Source: JAXGXJ01 sp050943595
GTDB taxonomy: Bacteria; Actinomycetota; Thermoleophilia; RBG-16-64-13
DNA length: 64,000 nucleotides
NCBI GenBank assembly: GCA_050943595.1
Contig: JBMNPM010000008.1
Span: 35,535 to 99,534, forward strand
Direction: 5' to 3'
In this document: positions 52,626 through 60,102 of the stretch, piece after piece
Numbering within the stretch: position 1 is the stretch's first letter
How the letters are laid out: the number at the start of each line of letters is the position of its first letter
Translations under genes and position numbers: made by a program
The notes under the pieces: model-generated
Database searches by the model: none
Told to the model about the DNA's origin: nothing
What the model saw: the letters and a program-made list of their open reading frames with translations, nothing else

Positions 52626-53444
52626 GTGGTGGAGGGCGGCGCCAAGGACTTCGTCGGCCGGCAGACGCACGGAGCGCGACAAGCCGCGCTCCCATCCGGC
52701 GCCTTGGAGACAGGGTGGCCGGAGGTTTCGGTGCGTGTGGGGCCGCGAGCCCGGCGTGTCCGCCTGGTGATATCGGCGGCGGAAGGGCTGGTGGTGGTTG
52801 TTCCCCGGGGGTTTGACCACAGCCGTATTCCGGACATCATCGCAGACAAGAAGGCTTGGATCGAGCGGACCTGGGAGCGGATAGGAGGGGCACACCGGCC
52901 GCAGGCCGGTGTCGCGCCCAGCCTGCCGGATCGCATCCTTCTATCTGCCGTGGACGAAGAGTGGTATGTGGAGTACAGGCCGGCCTCTTTCGGGAACGCG
53001 CAGGTGACGCTCCGCCCGGCGAGGGCGGACCTGTGTATGTGTATAGAGGGCGGGAGGGAAGACCCAGAGGCCTGTCGGCAGTTGCTGCGACGGTGGTTGG
53101 CACGGAGGGCCAGGGCGGCCTTGGTCCCCTGGGTCGACACTCTGTCGTCGAATCATGGTCTGCACTTCGAGAGGGTGTCGATACGTCACCAACGCACTCG
53201 TTGGGGGAGCTGCTCGTGCCGGGGGACCATCTCCCTCAACGCACGCCTGCTCTTCCTACCTGCCGACCTCGTCGACTATGTGCTGCTGCACGAGCTCTGC
53301 CACACCGTGGAGATGAATCACTCCCCGCGCTTCTGGCGCATGCTGGAAACACACTGCCCGGGTAGTGTGGAGTATCGGAAACGCCTCCGCACTGCGGGTG
53401 ACTATGTGCCGGCCTGGCTGGACCGTCCTTTGATAGGAAGTTGA
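52626..53444 (+). CDS. YgjP-like (DUF45) zinc metallopeptidase-family protein
   Basis: A 272-residue protein with the family pattern TRWGSCSCRGTISLNARLLF followed by HELCH (222-226), a HExxH zinc site, then EMNHSPRFWRMLE with the third ligand. Members are predicted metal-dependent hydrolases, often near restriction genes, with unproven substrates. GTG 52626 directly follows pyrB, but GTG 52731 has GGAGG 5 nt upstream and may be the true start, giving 237 residues. Likely co-transcribed with pyrB. Confidence 0.82.
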   Translation: MVEGGAKDFVGRQTHGARQAALPSGALETGWPEVSVRVGPRARRVRLVISAAEGLVVVVPRGFDHSRIPDIIADKKAWIERTWERIGGAHRPQAGVAPSLPDRILLSAVDEEWYVEYRPASFGNAQVTLRPARADLCMCIEGGREDPEACRQLLRRWLARRARAALVPWVDTLSSNHGLHFERVSIRHQRTRWGSCSCRGTISLNARLLFLPADLVDYVLLHELCHTVEMNHSPRFWRMLETHCPGSVEYRKRLRTAGDYVPAWLDRPLIGS

Positions 53445-53596
53445 GGAACGGCCACGTCGGTCACCGGATGCCGGGCGGCCGGCAGGGGCGTGGTACGGGA
53501 TACGGTCCGGTCGCCGGCCGGGTGGACCCCTCAGCCTATCCGCGCTACCATGAAACGACCTTTAAACGAGTCCAGTGAGACCGAAAGGAACGTGTG

Positions 53597-55030
53597 ATGG
53601 ACCCCCTTCTGTGTACCACGGGTCCTAGGCTCGCCTGTCGTGCCTTTCCCAATGAACGTTTCCTCCTTCCACGCGTGCATCTCTTCGACCCGTTGCATGG
53701 GGTCGATCTCGAGGGCGACCTCCTGGTGGAGGGAGGGGTGGTGGTGGACTACGGATATGAGCTTGAGCGGAGCGGCTGTGAGGAGGTTCTCGATGACGTG
53801 TCCGGCTGCTGGGTGCTTCCTGGATTCGTCGATCCACACGTCCATTTGCGCACGCCCGGCTTTGAATACAAGGAGGACCTGGCATCAGGCTCACAGGCAG
53901 CTGCTTCCGGAGGATACGTAGCTGTAGTGGCTATGGCCAACACCGACCCGGTGATCGATTCGGGTCCATTAGCCTCCTGGGTACTTGAGCATGCCGGACG
54001 AGAGGCGGTCGTGCGGGTAGGACAGGTGGGGTCGGTGAGTAAGGCACTGGCGGGTGAAGAGCTGGCCGAGATGCGTGAATTGGTCGACGCCGGTGTGGTG
54101 GCCTTCTCCGATGATGGTAGGCCGGTGGCGGATGCCGACCTGCTGCTACACGCCCTCCGCTACGTGCGCGGCGCTGGGCGGCCGATACTGCTTCACCTCG
54201 AAGACCGAAGCCTGTCTCTCGACGGCGTGATGCACGAAGGCAGATGGAGTGCCCGCTTGGGTCTGCGGGGGATCCCTGCGGCCTGTGAGGCCGGGATGCT
54301 GGCCCGCGACCTGGAGATCATCCGCTACGTTGCTGCGGAGGGGGCACGTATCGTCGCCGGACGGGCACAGGTGCCCGCGGATGTGTCGGTGGACAACGTC
54401 GGAGCGTTGGGTGTCCCGCTGGTGCATTTCCAACACCTGTCAGCGGCCGACAGTGTGCGGTTGGTGCGACAGGCCAAAGAGGAAGGTGTGCCCGTGACCG
54501 CTGAGGTTACGCCGCTCCACCTGCTTCTCACGGATGAGCGGATGGCCGGATTCGACCAGAATCTCAAAGTAAATCCACCCCTGCGGTCGGCAGAAGATCG
54601 TGAAGCCCTAGTGGCGGCCTTAGCGGACGGAACCATTGACTGCATAGGCGGCGATCATGCTCCGCACGCTCCCCAAGAAAAGGAGGTGCCCATCGAGGAG
54701 GCGCTCAGCGGCAGCACTGCGCTGGAGACGACCTTCGCCGCCCTGCACACGGGGATGGTGCTCACTGGCAGGATATCGTTGGAGCGACTGGTGGAGGTCA
54801 TGTCGGCGGCTCCGTGTCGTATCTTGGGGTTGCCTGAGCCGAGTCTGCGTCTCGGGGCGCCGGCGGACTTTTGTGTGGTGGATCGAGAGGAGACCTGGCG
54901 GGTGACGCCGGCCTCGCTGCGGGGTAAGAGTCGCAACTGCGCCTTGTTGGGCGAAACGTTCACTGGAAGGGTGCGCATGACGGTCGTCGATGGGGCGCGC
55001 CGCTTTGTGCGCGCCCGAGGGGAGATCTGA
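53597..55030 (+). CDS. pyrC: dihydroorotase, with an internal insertion
   Basis: Zinc enzyme that closes carbamoyl aspartate to dihydroorotate. The 477-residue product has DPHVHLRTPG (His81, His83), TEVTPxHLLL-type stretch AEVTPLHLLL, and GGDHAPHA (Asp353). Compared with class I enzymes such as B. subtilis PyrC, about 26 extra residues (around GRAQVPADVSVDNVGALG) lie between the ARD helix and the metal-binding HLS strand, which is itself kept as VHFQHLS. AAAGGA is 7 nt before ATG. A 152-bp GC-rich gap precedes it. Confidence 0.93.
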   Translation: MDPLLCTTGPRLACRAFPNERFLLPRVHLFDPLHGVDLEGDLLVEGGVVVDYGYELERSGCEEVLDDVSGCWVLPGFVDPHVHLRTPGFEYKEDLASGSQAAASGGYVAVVAMANTDPVIDSGPLASWVLEHAGREAVVRVGQVGSVSKALAGEELAEMRELVDAGVVAFSDDGRPVADADLLLHALRYVRGAGRPILLHLEDRSLSLDGVMHEGRWSARLGLRGIPAACEAGMLARDLEIIRYVAAEGARIVAGRAQVPADVSVDNVGALGVPLVHFQHLSAADSVRLVRQAKEEGVPVTAEVTPLHLLLTDERMAGFDQNLKVNPPLRSAEDREALVAALADGTIDCIGGDHAPHAPQEKEVPIEEALSGSTALETTFAALHTGMVLTGRISLERLVEVMSAAPCRILGLPEPSLRLGAPADFCVVDREETWRVTPASLRGKSRNCALLGETFTGRVRMTVVDGARRFVRARGEI

Positions 55031-55112
55031 TAGATCTGATGCATGACGTCTATAGCGTCCGCCATCGGTTGGAGTGGTTCAGGAATATAGTGGAGAAAGG
55101 CAGGCATACGTG

Positions 55113-55457
55113 ATGGCAGGGTCCGGTCCGGCAGGCGATCAAAGACATGGTAAGGGCAGTGGGAAGCCGACTGAAATCAAGGTGAGACTCACCGAAGAGG
55201 TTGCGTCGGGCACCTACGCGAATACGATGCTCGTTCAGCACAGCCGTGAGGAGTTCGTCATGGACTTCATCATGACGATCGGTGAATCGGGTGTGGTGGT
55301 GTCACGTGTGGTGACGAGTCCCGCACATATGAAGCGGATAGTCCATGCTTTGGAAGAAAACCTCAGAAAGTATGAGGCCGCCCACGGCCTCATACAGGGA
55401 GCGGGCGGCGAGCCGCCCATGATCCTGCGCTTTCCGCCGACCGGCGGGACCAACTGA
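55113..55457 (+). CDS. DUF3467 family protein
   Basis: A 114-residue soluble protein matching the DUF3467 pattern: IKVRLTEEVASGTYANTMLV, QHSREEFVMDFIMTIGESGV, VSRVVTSPAHMKRIVHALEE. Function is unknown. ATG 55113 was chosen; GTG 55110 is also possible. It follows pyrC by 82 bp and precedes the exported oxidoreductase by 15 bp, so it may be co-transcribed with the latter. Confidence 0.8.
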   Translation: MAGSGPAGDQRHGKGSGKPTEIKVRLTEEVASGTYANTMLVQHSREEFVMDFIMTIGESGVVVSRVVTSPAHMKRIVHALEENLRKYEAAHGLIQGAGGEPPMILRFPPTGGTN

Positions 55458-55472
55458 TCTGGGAGGTGCACG

Positions 55473-57035
55473 ATGGATGAGGGGGCTGCACATGGAGTCG
55501 GGAAGGTCCGGCTGCGTCTGCGCCTGCACACGCTTCTGCTGACGCTAGGGGTGTTTCTTGCGGTATTCGTCTGCTCGATCGTATCGACGGCACCGGCTCA
55601 GGCGGCGGACAACAAGCTCACAGATCCTGGACGGAGCGTACAGACTCCTGGTCCGGCCACCCTCGATGTCGACGTGCTGGTCTTTTCCACTCAGACCTCC
55701 GGATTGGCGGCGGTGCGCGAACTGGCTGTCATTGCTCCTCATCTGAGGGTGGCTTTGGTCTCCAGCGGCAACATGCTGGAGACACCTCTGGCTCAGGGTT
55801 TGTCGTTGGAGGATGCTCGGGAGATAGACCGCGTGTCTGGTGGCTTCTACCAGGAATGGCGCCAGGCTGTGATTACCTCTTACGGTCGCCGGGGGCTGTC
55901 GCCCTTCACCAGCACCGGTCGACTGGCCTATGAGCCGGAAGTGGCTGCCGACGCTCTATGGTCGCTCCTGTTGGGAGGGCGGAGCGGGGACAGATTCTTC
56001 TTCTACTCCGCCCACCTTCTGGCCGCCGGCGATCAGGGTGAGGAGCGCTACGCGGATGTCAGGGTTGAGGGTGGGGGTGTGCTGCGCATCACCACGCGCT
56101 ACTTTATCGATGCCAGTGTGGAAGGCGATCTGGCCAGGAAGTTGGGGGCCGATTATCGGGTCGGCCGCCACGAGGCCGTCTACAACGACGTGGCCGGTCT
56201 GCGGCCACAGTACCCTGGTGCGGCCAACAGGTTTGAGACTGCCCCTCAGCGCTTCTCGCCCCTGCTCACATTAAAGGTGTACGAGGGCGGTACGGCACCG
56301 CGCATCTCCAGGCTTATCCATCACAACTATGATCCTGCGAGCTATCTGGACATGGGTACCTTCAGCTCCAAACATATCGAGGCTTTTGGGATGAGTTGGT
56401 CGATGACCACAGCCGTGCTGCCTAATGGGAAACGGGAGCTCAACGAGACCTGGAACGACTGGCCGGATGTGGGTCTGGCTTTTCAGTGGGTTTTTGCCCC
56501 AGAACGGCGCGGAGAGATTCGCCGTCGCGTGTTGCAGTGGTCGATCAACCGAGTTCGTTATATACAGGAGCATGGGTATCCGTATGTAGGTCTGGCTACT
56601 GTGCCTCAGAAGCTGTATGTGCGGGAGGGGCCGCGTTTTATAGGTCTGGATACATACACGGTCGATGAACTCCGTGCCGATGTGGCTCGGGAGACCGTGG
56701 CGGTTGGCTGCTACTGTGAATACGATCGTCACGATGCCTTCTATCCCACACATATCGCCCAGACTCGTTACGCACGTGTACCCATGGGGGCCTTGATAGT
56801 GCAGGATCACCCTTGGCTGCTGGTCTCCACGGGTGTGTCTGTCGACTGTGCCACCTACAGTTCGGCTGTTCGGATGGAGCACACCCGGGCGGCAATGGGT
56901 GGGGCGGCGGCGGCCATAGTCGCCGTGGCCGATCAGTCTCTGCTGCAGCCCGACCAGGTGCCCTATGAGCCGGTCAGGAGCCTATTATTGGGCCGAGGCT
57001 ATCCCCTTGATGTCACGGCTGGGGTAAATAGATAA
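55473..57035 (+). CDS. exported FAD-dependent-oxidoreductase-like protein with altered dinucleotide motif
   Basis: A 520-residue protein with a signal peptide (basic head, hydrophobic LLLTLGVFLAVFVCSIVST, predicted cut after APAQA). The mature part resembles the FAD_oxidored (PF12831) group, with YFIDASVEGDLARKLGADYRVG and a C-terminal GVSVDCATYSSAVRMEHTRA then AMGGAAAAIVAVA. The expected N-terminal GxGxxG is VLVFSTQTSGLAAVREL, so the first glycines are lost. It may bind FAD weakly or by other contacts, or have lost it. GGGAGGT is 5 nt before ATG. Substrate unknown. Confidence 0.7.
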   Translation: MDEGAAHGVGKVRLRLRLHTLLLTLGVFLAVFVCSIVSTAPAQAADNKLTDPGRSVQTPGPATLDVDVLVFSTQTSGLAAVRELAVIAPHLRVALVSSGNMLETPLAQGLSLEDAREIDRVSGGFYQEWRQAVITSYGRRGLSPFTSTGRLAYEPEVAADALWSLLLGGRSGDRFFFYSAHLLAAGDQGEERYADVRVEGGGVLRITTRYFIDASVEGDLARKLGADYRVGRHEAVYNDVAGLRPQYPGAANRFETAPQRFSPLLTLKVYEGGTAPRISRLIHHNYDPASYLDMGTFSSKHIEAFGMSWSMTTAVLPNGKRELNETWNDWPDVGLAFQWVFAPERRGEIRRRVLQWSINRVRYIQEHGYPYVGLATVPQKLYVREGPRFIGLDTYTVDELRADVARETVAVGCYCEYDRHDAFYPTHIAQTRYARVPMGALIVQDHPWLLVSTGVSVDCATYSSAVRMEHTRAAMGGAAAAIVAVADQSLLQPDQVPYEPVRSLLLGRGYPLDVTAGVNR

Positions 57036-57062
57036 CCTATCCGTCGGCGGATACGCACTCGG

Positions 57063-57089
57063 GAGGCTGCTGAACAGTTCCACGTGCGT
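57063..57089 (+). repeat. dispersed repeat end, left of the 90-residue gene
   Basis: AGGCTGCTGAACAGTTCCAC resembles the pyrB-proximal copy (AGGCTGCTGAACTATGACAC). It faces the opposite way to the end at 57452-57497, so the two form inverted ends around a small gene. Confidence 0.5.
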
Positions 57090-57157
57090 CGTGTATGGGC
57101 AGGGGTGTCCCAAAGCGTTTGTACAGACCTGATCATCGGTTGGGAAGGAGGGCGGGT

Positions 57158-57430
57158 ATGGGTGTAACTATGCGTTGGTTCCGAGATCGCGAGACCCTGA
57201 TTTTTGTCACCCTCGATCCGCCTTTCCGCAGGCCCGAGTGGGCTGCCGGTGAGTTGATCGACTACGAGGGGAAGCCCTATCGGGTCACTCGATGGGTCGA
57301 GCGTCCTCCGGTGAGGCTGAAGAGAGGCGGGTCGGTGCGCGAGTGGGAAGTGTGGGGACGCCGGGTCTCGGTGCGTCGGTTGCGTGCCGAACTGTCCGCC
57401 GCCACCGATCGGATACTGAAAGGCGAATGA
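57158..57430 (+). CDS. 90-residue orphan protein between repeat ends
   Basis: A small basic protein beginning MGVTMRWFRDRETLIFVTLD and continuing PPFRRPEWAAGELIDYEGKP, YRVTRWVERP, EWEVWGRRVSVRRLRAEL. It is rich in Arg and Trp and looks beta-stranded, with no membrane segment and no recognised family. AAGGAGG at 57145-57151 is 6 nt before ATG, an excellent ribosome site, which supports real coding. It is bracketed by inverted copies of the dispersed repeat ends and may be cargo or a neighbour by chance. Confidence 0.6.
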   Translation: MGVTMRWFRDRETLIFVTLDPPFRRPEWAAGELIDYEGKPYRVTRWVERPPVRLKRGGSVREWEVWGRRVSVRRLRAELSAATDRILKGE

Positions 57431-57451
57431 GTTCTTCTATCCTTCTCTCCG

Positions 57452-57497
57452 CGCGTGCCGATCGCGTTTCGGCGGCGAAGTGTCGTATTTCAGCAGC
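57452..57497 (+). repeat. dispersed repeat, right end with 25-nt core
   Basis: The core GATCGCGTTTCGGCGGCGAA plus GTGTC (57460-57484) differs from the copies at 24176 and 58108 at one or two positions each. It ends GTATTTCAGCAGC. A pyrimidine-rich TTCTTCTATCCTTCTCTCC lead-in from 57431 also matches the copy at 24 kb. Confidence 0.7.
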
Positions 57498-57544
57498 TTA
57501 TTAGGCCTGTATGCGCTGTTCGTGGGGGAGGCTGAAGTGGACCA

Positions 57545-58054
57545 ATGAAGAGTAGACACTATGCTCTCATCGCTGTCGCCATCCTCGTCGCCATCGCCCT
57601 CGTGTGCCTTGCTGGCATGCTGCTCTGCGGTTGCGCCGGTGGTGCTTACCCGGCGGGTAGCGGCCCGGGCGACGCAACCATCTCCGTAGGGACCGGCACG
57701 CCGGACACGGCTGCCGACGCCGGCGATGCCGTCTTATGGCGTGCCTTCAAGGAGAAGGCGACCGATTTGATGGTCGAGGGGCGGGGGACGGTATCCAAGA
57801 TCCTGACCGACGATGACGAGGGAGACCGTCACCAACGGTTCATTGTGACGTTGGCGTCCGGGCAGACTCTTCTGGTCGCACATAACATCGATGTCGCTCC
57901 CCGGGTCGATGCGCTGCAGGTGGGGGATACGGTGTCCTTCAAGGGTGAGTACGAATGGAACTCACAAGGCGGAGTCGTACATTGGACGCACACTGATTCG
58001 GCGGGGAGGCATCCGGCCGGGTGGATTGAGCACTGTGGGCAGTTATACCAGTGA
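57545..58054 (+). CDS. DUF3465-family lipoprotein
   Basis: A 169-residue protein with a hydrophobic signal (ALIAVAILVAIALVCLAGM) ending in a lipobox-like LLCGCAGG, so Cys28 or Cys30 would be lipidated and the protein anchored outside the membrane. The mature part matches DUF3465: GRGTVSKILTDDDEGDRHQR, FIVTLASGQTLLVAHNIDVA, FKGEYEWNSQGGVVHWTHTD. An OB-like nucleic-acid-binding fold has been suggested for such sequences but function is unproven. It stands alone between repeat copies. Confidence 0.82.
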   Translation: MKSRHYALIAVAILVAIALVCLAGMLLCGCAGGAYPAGSGPGDATISVGTGTPDTAADAGDAVLWRAFKEKATDLMVEGRGTVSKILTDDDEGDRHQRFIVTLASGQTLLVAHNIDVAPRVDALQVGDTVSFKGEYEWNSQGGVVHWTHTDSAGRHPAGWIEHCGQLYQ

Positions 58055-58098
58055 CGTAGGGTCTCAGATCATGGCCGGTCCCGCCCGGCATGCTTCTC

Positions 58099-58146
58099 TC
58101 GCGTGTTGATTGCGTTCCGGCGGCGAAGTGTCTTCACCAGCCTCTA
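58099..58146 (+). repeat. dispersed repeat, right end overlapping the transporter gene 3' end
   Basis: The core GATTGCGTTCCGGCGGCGAA plus GTGTC lies at 58108-58132, followed by TTCACCAGCCTC in place of TTCAGCAGCCTC. It overlaps the last codons of the minus-strand exchanger gene, so the element supplies or borders that stop codon. Confidence 0.65.
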
Positions 58147-59151
58147 CAGGATCGACCAGATGGTGGCAACCACGAAGGCCAGGTAGAGAACGCCCCCGAA
58201 CAGGAGCGAACCGACGCTGAGGCCTTTCTTGGTCAGGCGCAGCCGGCCGTAGAGGAGGATGCCGGCAAACAGCGCCACCCCGGCGGCGACTGTAGCGTGC
58301 CAGTCGTTATTCCCCCATAGGCGCCAGTCGGTGAAGGCCATGCCGATGGCCACAGGGAACGTGCTCTGGAAGACCATGGCTCCGGTGATGTTGCCGAGGG
58401 CCAGAGTGTCCTTCTTCTGGCCCATCCACATCACGCTGTTGAACTTCTCCGGGAGTTCCGTGGCAAAGGGAGTGATGAGCAACGAGACTATCAAGGCCGG
58501 CACCTTGAGCGCCTCGGCGGCTTTGGTGAGTTCGGTCACGAAAAGGTCGGCTCCGAAGATAATTGCCGCGAGCGCCACGATGATCTGGAGGATTACCAAT
58601 TTGAGTTGAGGGGAATCGGCTCTGCGGTGGAAGAAGAGGGGCCTGCACTCGCCCTCGAGATCGCCCTCGGTCTTCGCGGTCTGGCGCACGTACGCTCCGT
58701 AGCCCACGATGAGCCCGACCGCCACGACGTAGCGGAAGTTGCCTATGTCAAGTATGCCGGCCAACACGGCTATTGCGTAGGCGACGAGGAAGAACGAGAG
58801 GTCGCGCCTCATGATCGTTTTGTTGAAGCGGAGCGTGCGTTCGCGCTTGCCGGTCATGGAGAAGATGACAACAGAGAGTCCACACATGAACATAGCGAGA
58901 GTGGCAAGCATGAAGGGGGCGCCCAGTATGGCGCCGATGCCGATCTCGTTGCCTGCGTCTCCTTCTGAGAACAAGATGGCGATGAGGGGTATAACCGTCT
59001 CGGGAAGCGCGGTCCCTACCGCCGCAAGGACACTGCCTACGACACCCTCACCCAAATTGAGCTTGCGGCCGAACCATTCGATCCCATTGACGAAGAGCTC
59101 ACATCCGACGAGGATTACCGCGAAGGCCACTATGAGAAGAAAAACGATCAT
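58144..59151 (-). CDS. Ca2+/Na+ exchanger-family (CaCA) transporter
   Basis: A 335-residue integral membrane antiporter with about ten membrane segments and the two inverted alpha repeats of the family: GTALPETVIPLIAILFSEGD with GNEIGIGAILGAP, and TPFATELPEKFNSVMWMGQK with LALGNITGAMVF. The acidic residues there bind cations. A longer soluble loop with HRRADSP lies between the halves. It is divergent from the GNAT-like gene, sharing a 148-bp gap without a clear promoter. Ion specificity cannot be read from the sequence. Confidence 0.88.
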   Translation of the reverse strand: MIVFLLIVAFAVILVGCELFVNGIEWFGRKLNLGEGVVGSVLAAVGTALPETVIPLIAILFSEGDAGNEIGIGAILGAPFMLATLAMFMCGLSVVIFSMTGKRERTLRFNKTIMRRDLSFFLVAYAIAVLAGILDIGNFRYVVAVGLIVGYGAYVRQTAKTEGDLEGECRPLFFHRRADSPQLKLVILQIIVALAAIIFGADLFVTELTKAAEALKVPALIVSLLITPFATELPEKFNSVMWMGQKKDTLALGNITGAMVFQSTFPVAIGMAFTDWRLWGNNDWHATVAAGVALFAGILLYGRLRLTKKGLSVGSLLFGGVLYLAFVVATIWSIL

Positions 59152-59299
59152 CGCGGGATTTTAGCTGATGCATCTTCGGATGGGGAGAGTGTACGCATCA
59201 TCCGACCGGCGACTGCCGTTGCCGGCTCCGTCATGTTGCCGTCTCCGCCGTATGGACAAATCGTGCCATAAAGCGTTAACTAGTGGGGTGGAAGAAGTG

Positions 59300-59869
59300 A
59301 TGGAAGAAGTAAGACCGGCTATCGTTGATGACTATGCGGCCATCCTCGGGCTGCTGGCCGCCGATTTCGTGGATAATCTCACCCCGGAGGAGCGCCGGGG
59401 TGGTTACTTGACGGCGCGGTTCACTCTGCAACAGATCGATCAAATGGCTCGGGATGTGGGGATCATCGTCGCTGTGGAGCAGGGCGGTCTCGTGGGGTGC
59501 TTGTGCAACTTCAGCAGGGATTTTGACCACGGCTCTCCTGTAGTGGCCGAGATGGTCCGCCGGTTTGATCGAGTACGCTATCGCGGAAGGCTTCTGGGTA
59601 GCTATGAGCTGTTCATCTACGGCCCCGTGATCGTCGCACGAGGGCGACGTGGTTGCGGTGTCCTGCGCCGTCTCTACGAGCGGTTGCTGATCGAGGTCGC
59701 CGGACGTTACGAGGTGGGCGTTGCCTTTGTGGCGCACGACAACCCATCCTCCATGGGCGCTCACCGGACCGGCTTGGGCATGGAGCCGGTGGATGACTTT
59801 GAGTGCAACGGCAGCCGTTATACGACACTCGTGTTCGAGGTTCCTTCGCCCGACTGCCTCTGCGAGTGA
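59300..59869 (+). CDS. GNAT-like acetyltransferase
   Basis: A 189-residue protein starting MEEVRPAIVDDYAAILGLLA, a typical GNAT opening, with an acetyl-CoA loop-like RGRRGCGVLRRLYERLLIEV and the later AFVAHDNPSSMGAHRTGLGM strand-helix region. The pattern RxxGxG/A is only partly kept. Starts GTG 59288 and ATG 59300 are close; ATG was used. Substrate unknown. Confidence 0.72.
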   Translation: MEEVRPAIVDDYAAILGLLAADFVDNLTPEERRGGYLTARFTLQQIDQMARDVGIIVAVEQGGLVGCLCNFSRDFDHGSPVVAEMVRRFDRVRYRGRLLGSYELFIYGPVIVARGRRGCGVLRRLYERLLIEVAGRYEVGVAFVAHDNPSSMGAHRTGLGMEPVDDFECNGSRYTTLVFEVPSPDCLCE

Positions 59870-60102
59870 TCGTCGGCCGGCCCCGGGTGGGTGTGTTGTC
59901 ATCGCACCGGTTCGGGAAAGTACAGTGGAGCGTCCCGGGACGAGTGCGAGCCTGAAGAAGGTAGCGAGGGAGGGCTCTGGGCTCCAGGTGCCGGCACCTG
60001 GGGTGTGCTTGGGCGCCGTGTTTCTCTTCTGTCTGGCCTATGCTGTAGGATAAAAAATCGGAACCGGTCTACTTTCGCGCCCCAAGGATTGGAGAAGGGT
60101 AC
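59870..60102. promoter_or_regulatory. 233-bp gap upstream of the helicase operon, with an 18-bp palindrome
   Basis: CCAGGTGCCGGCACCTGG at 59984-60001 is a perfect 18-bp palindrome about 100 bp before the helicase start. TAGGAT at 60046-60051 followed by an A-run may be a -10 but no good -35 is present. The region has no convincing open frame. The palindrome could be a repressor site for the defence-like operon. Confidence 0.5.
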
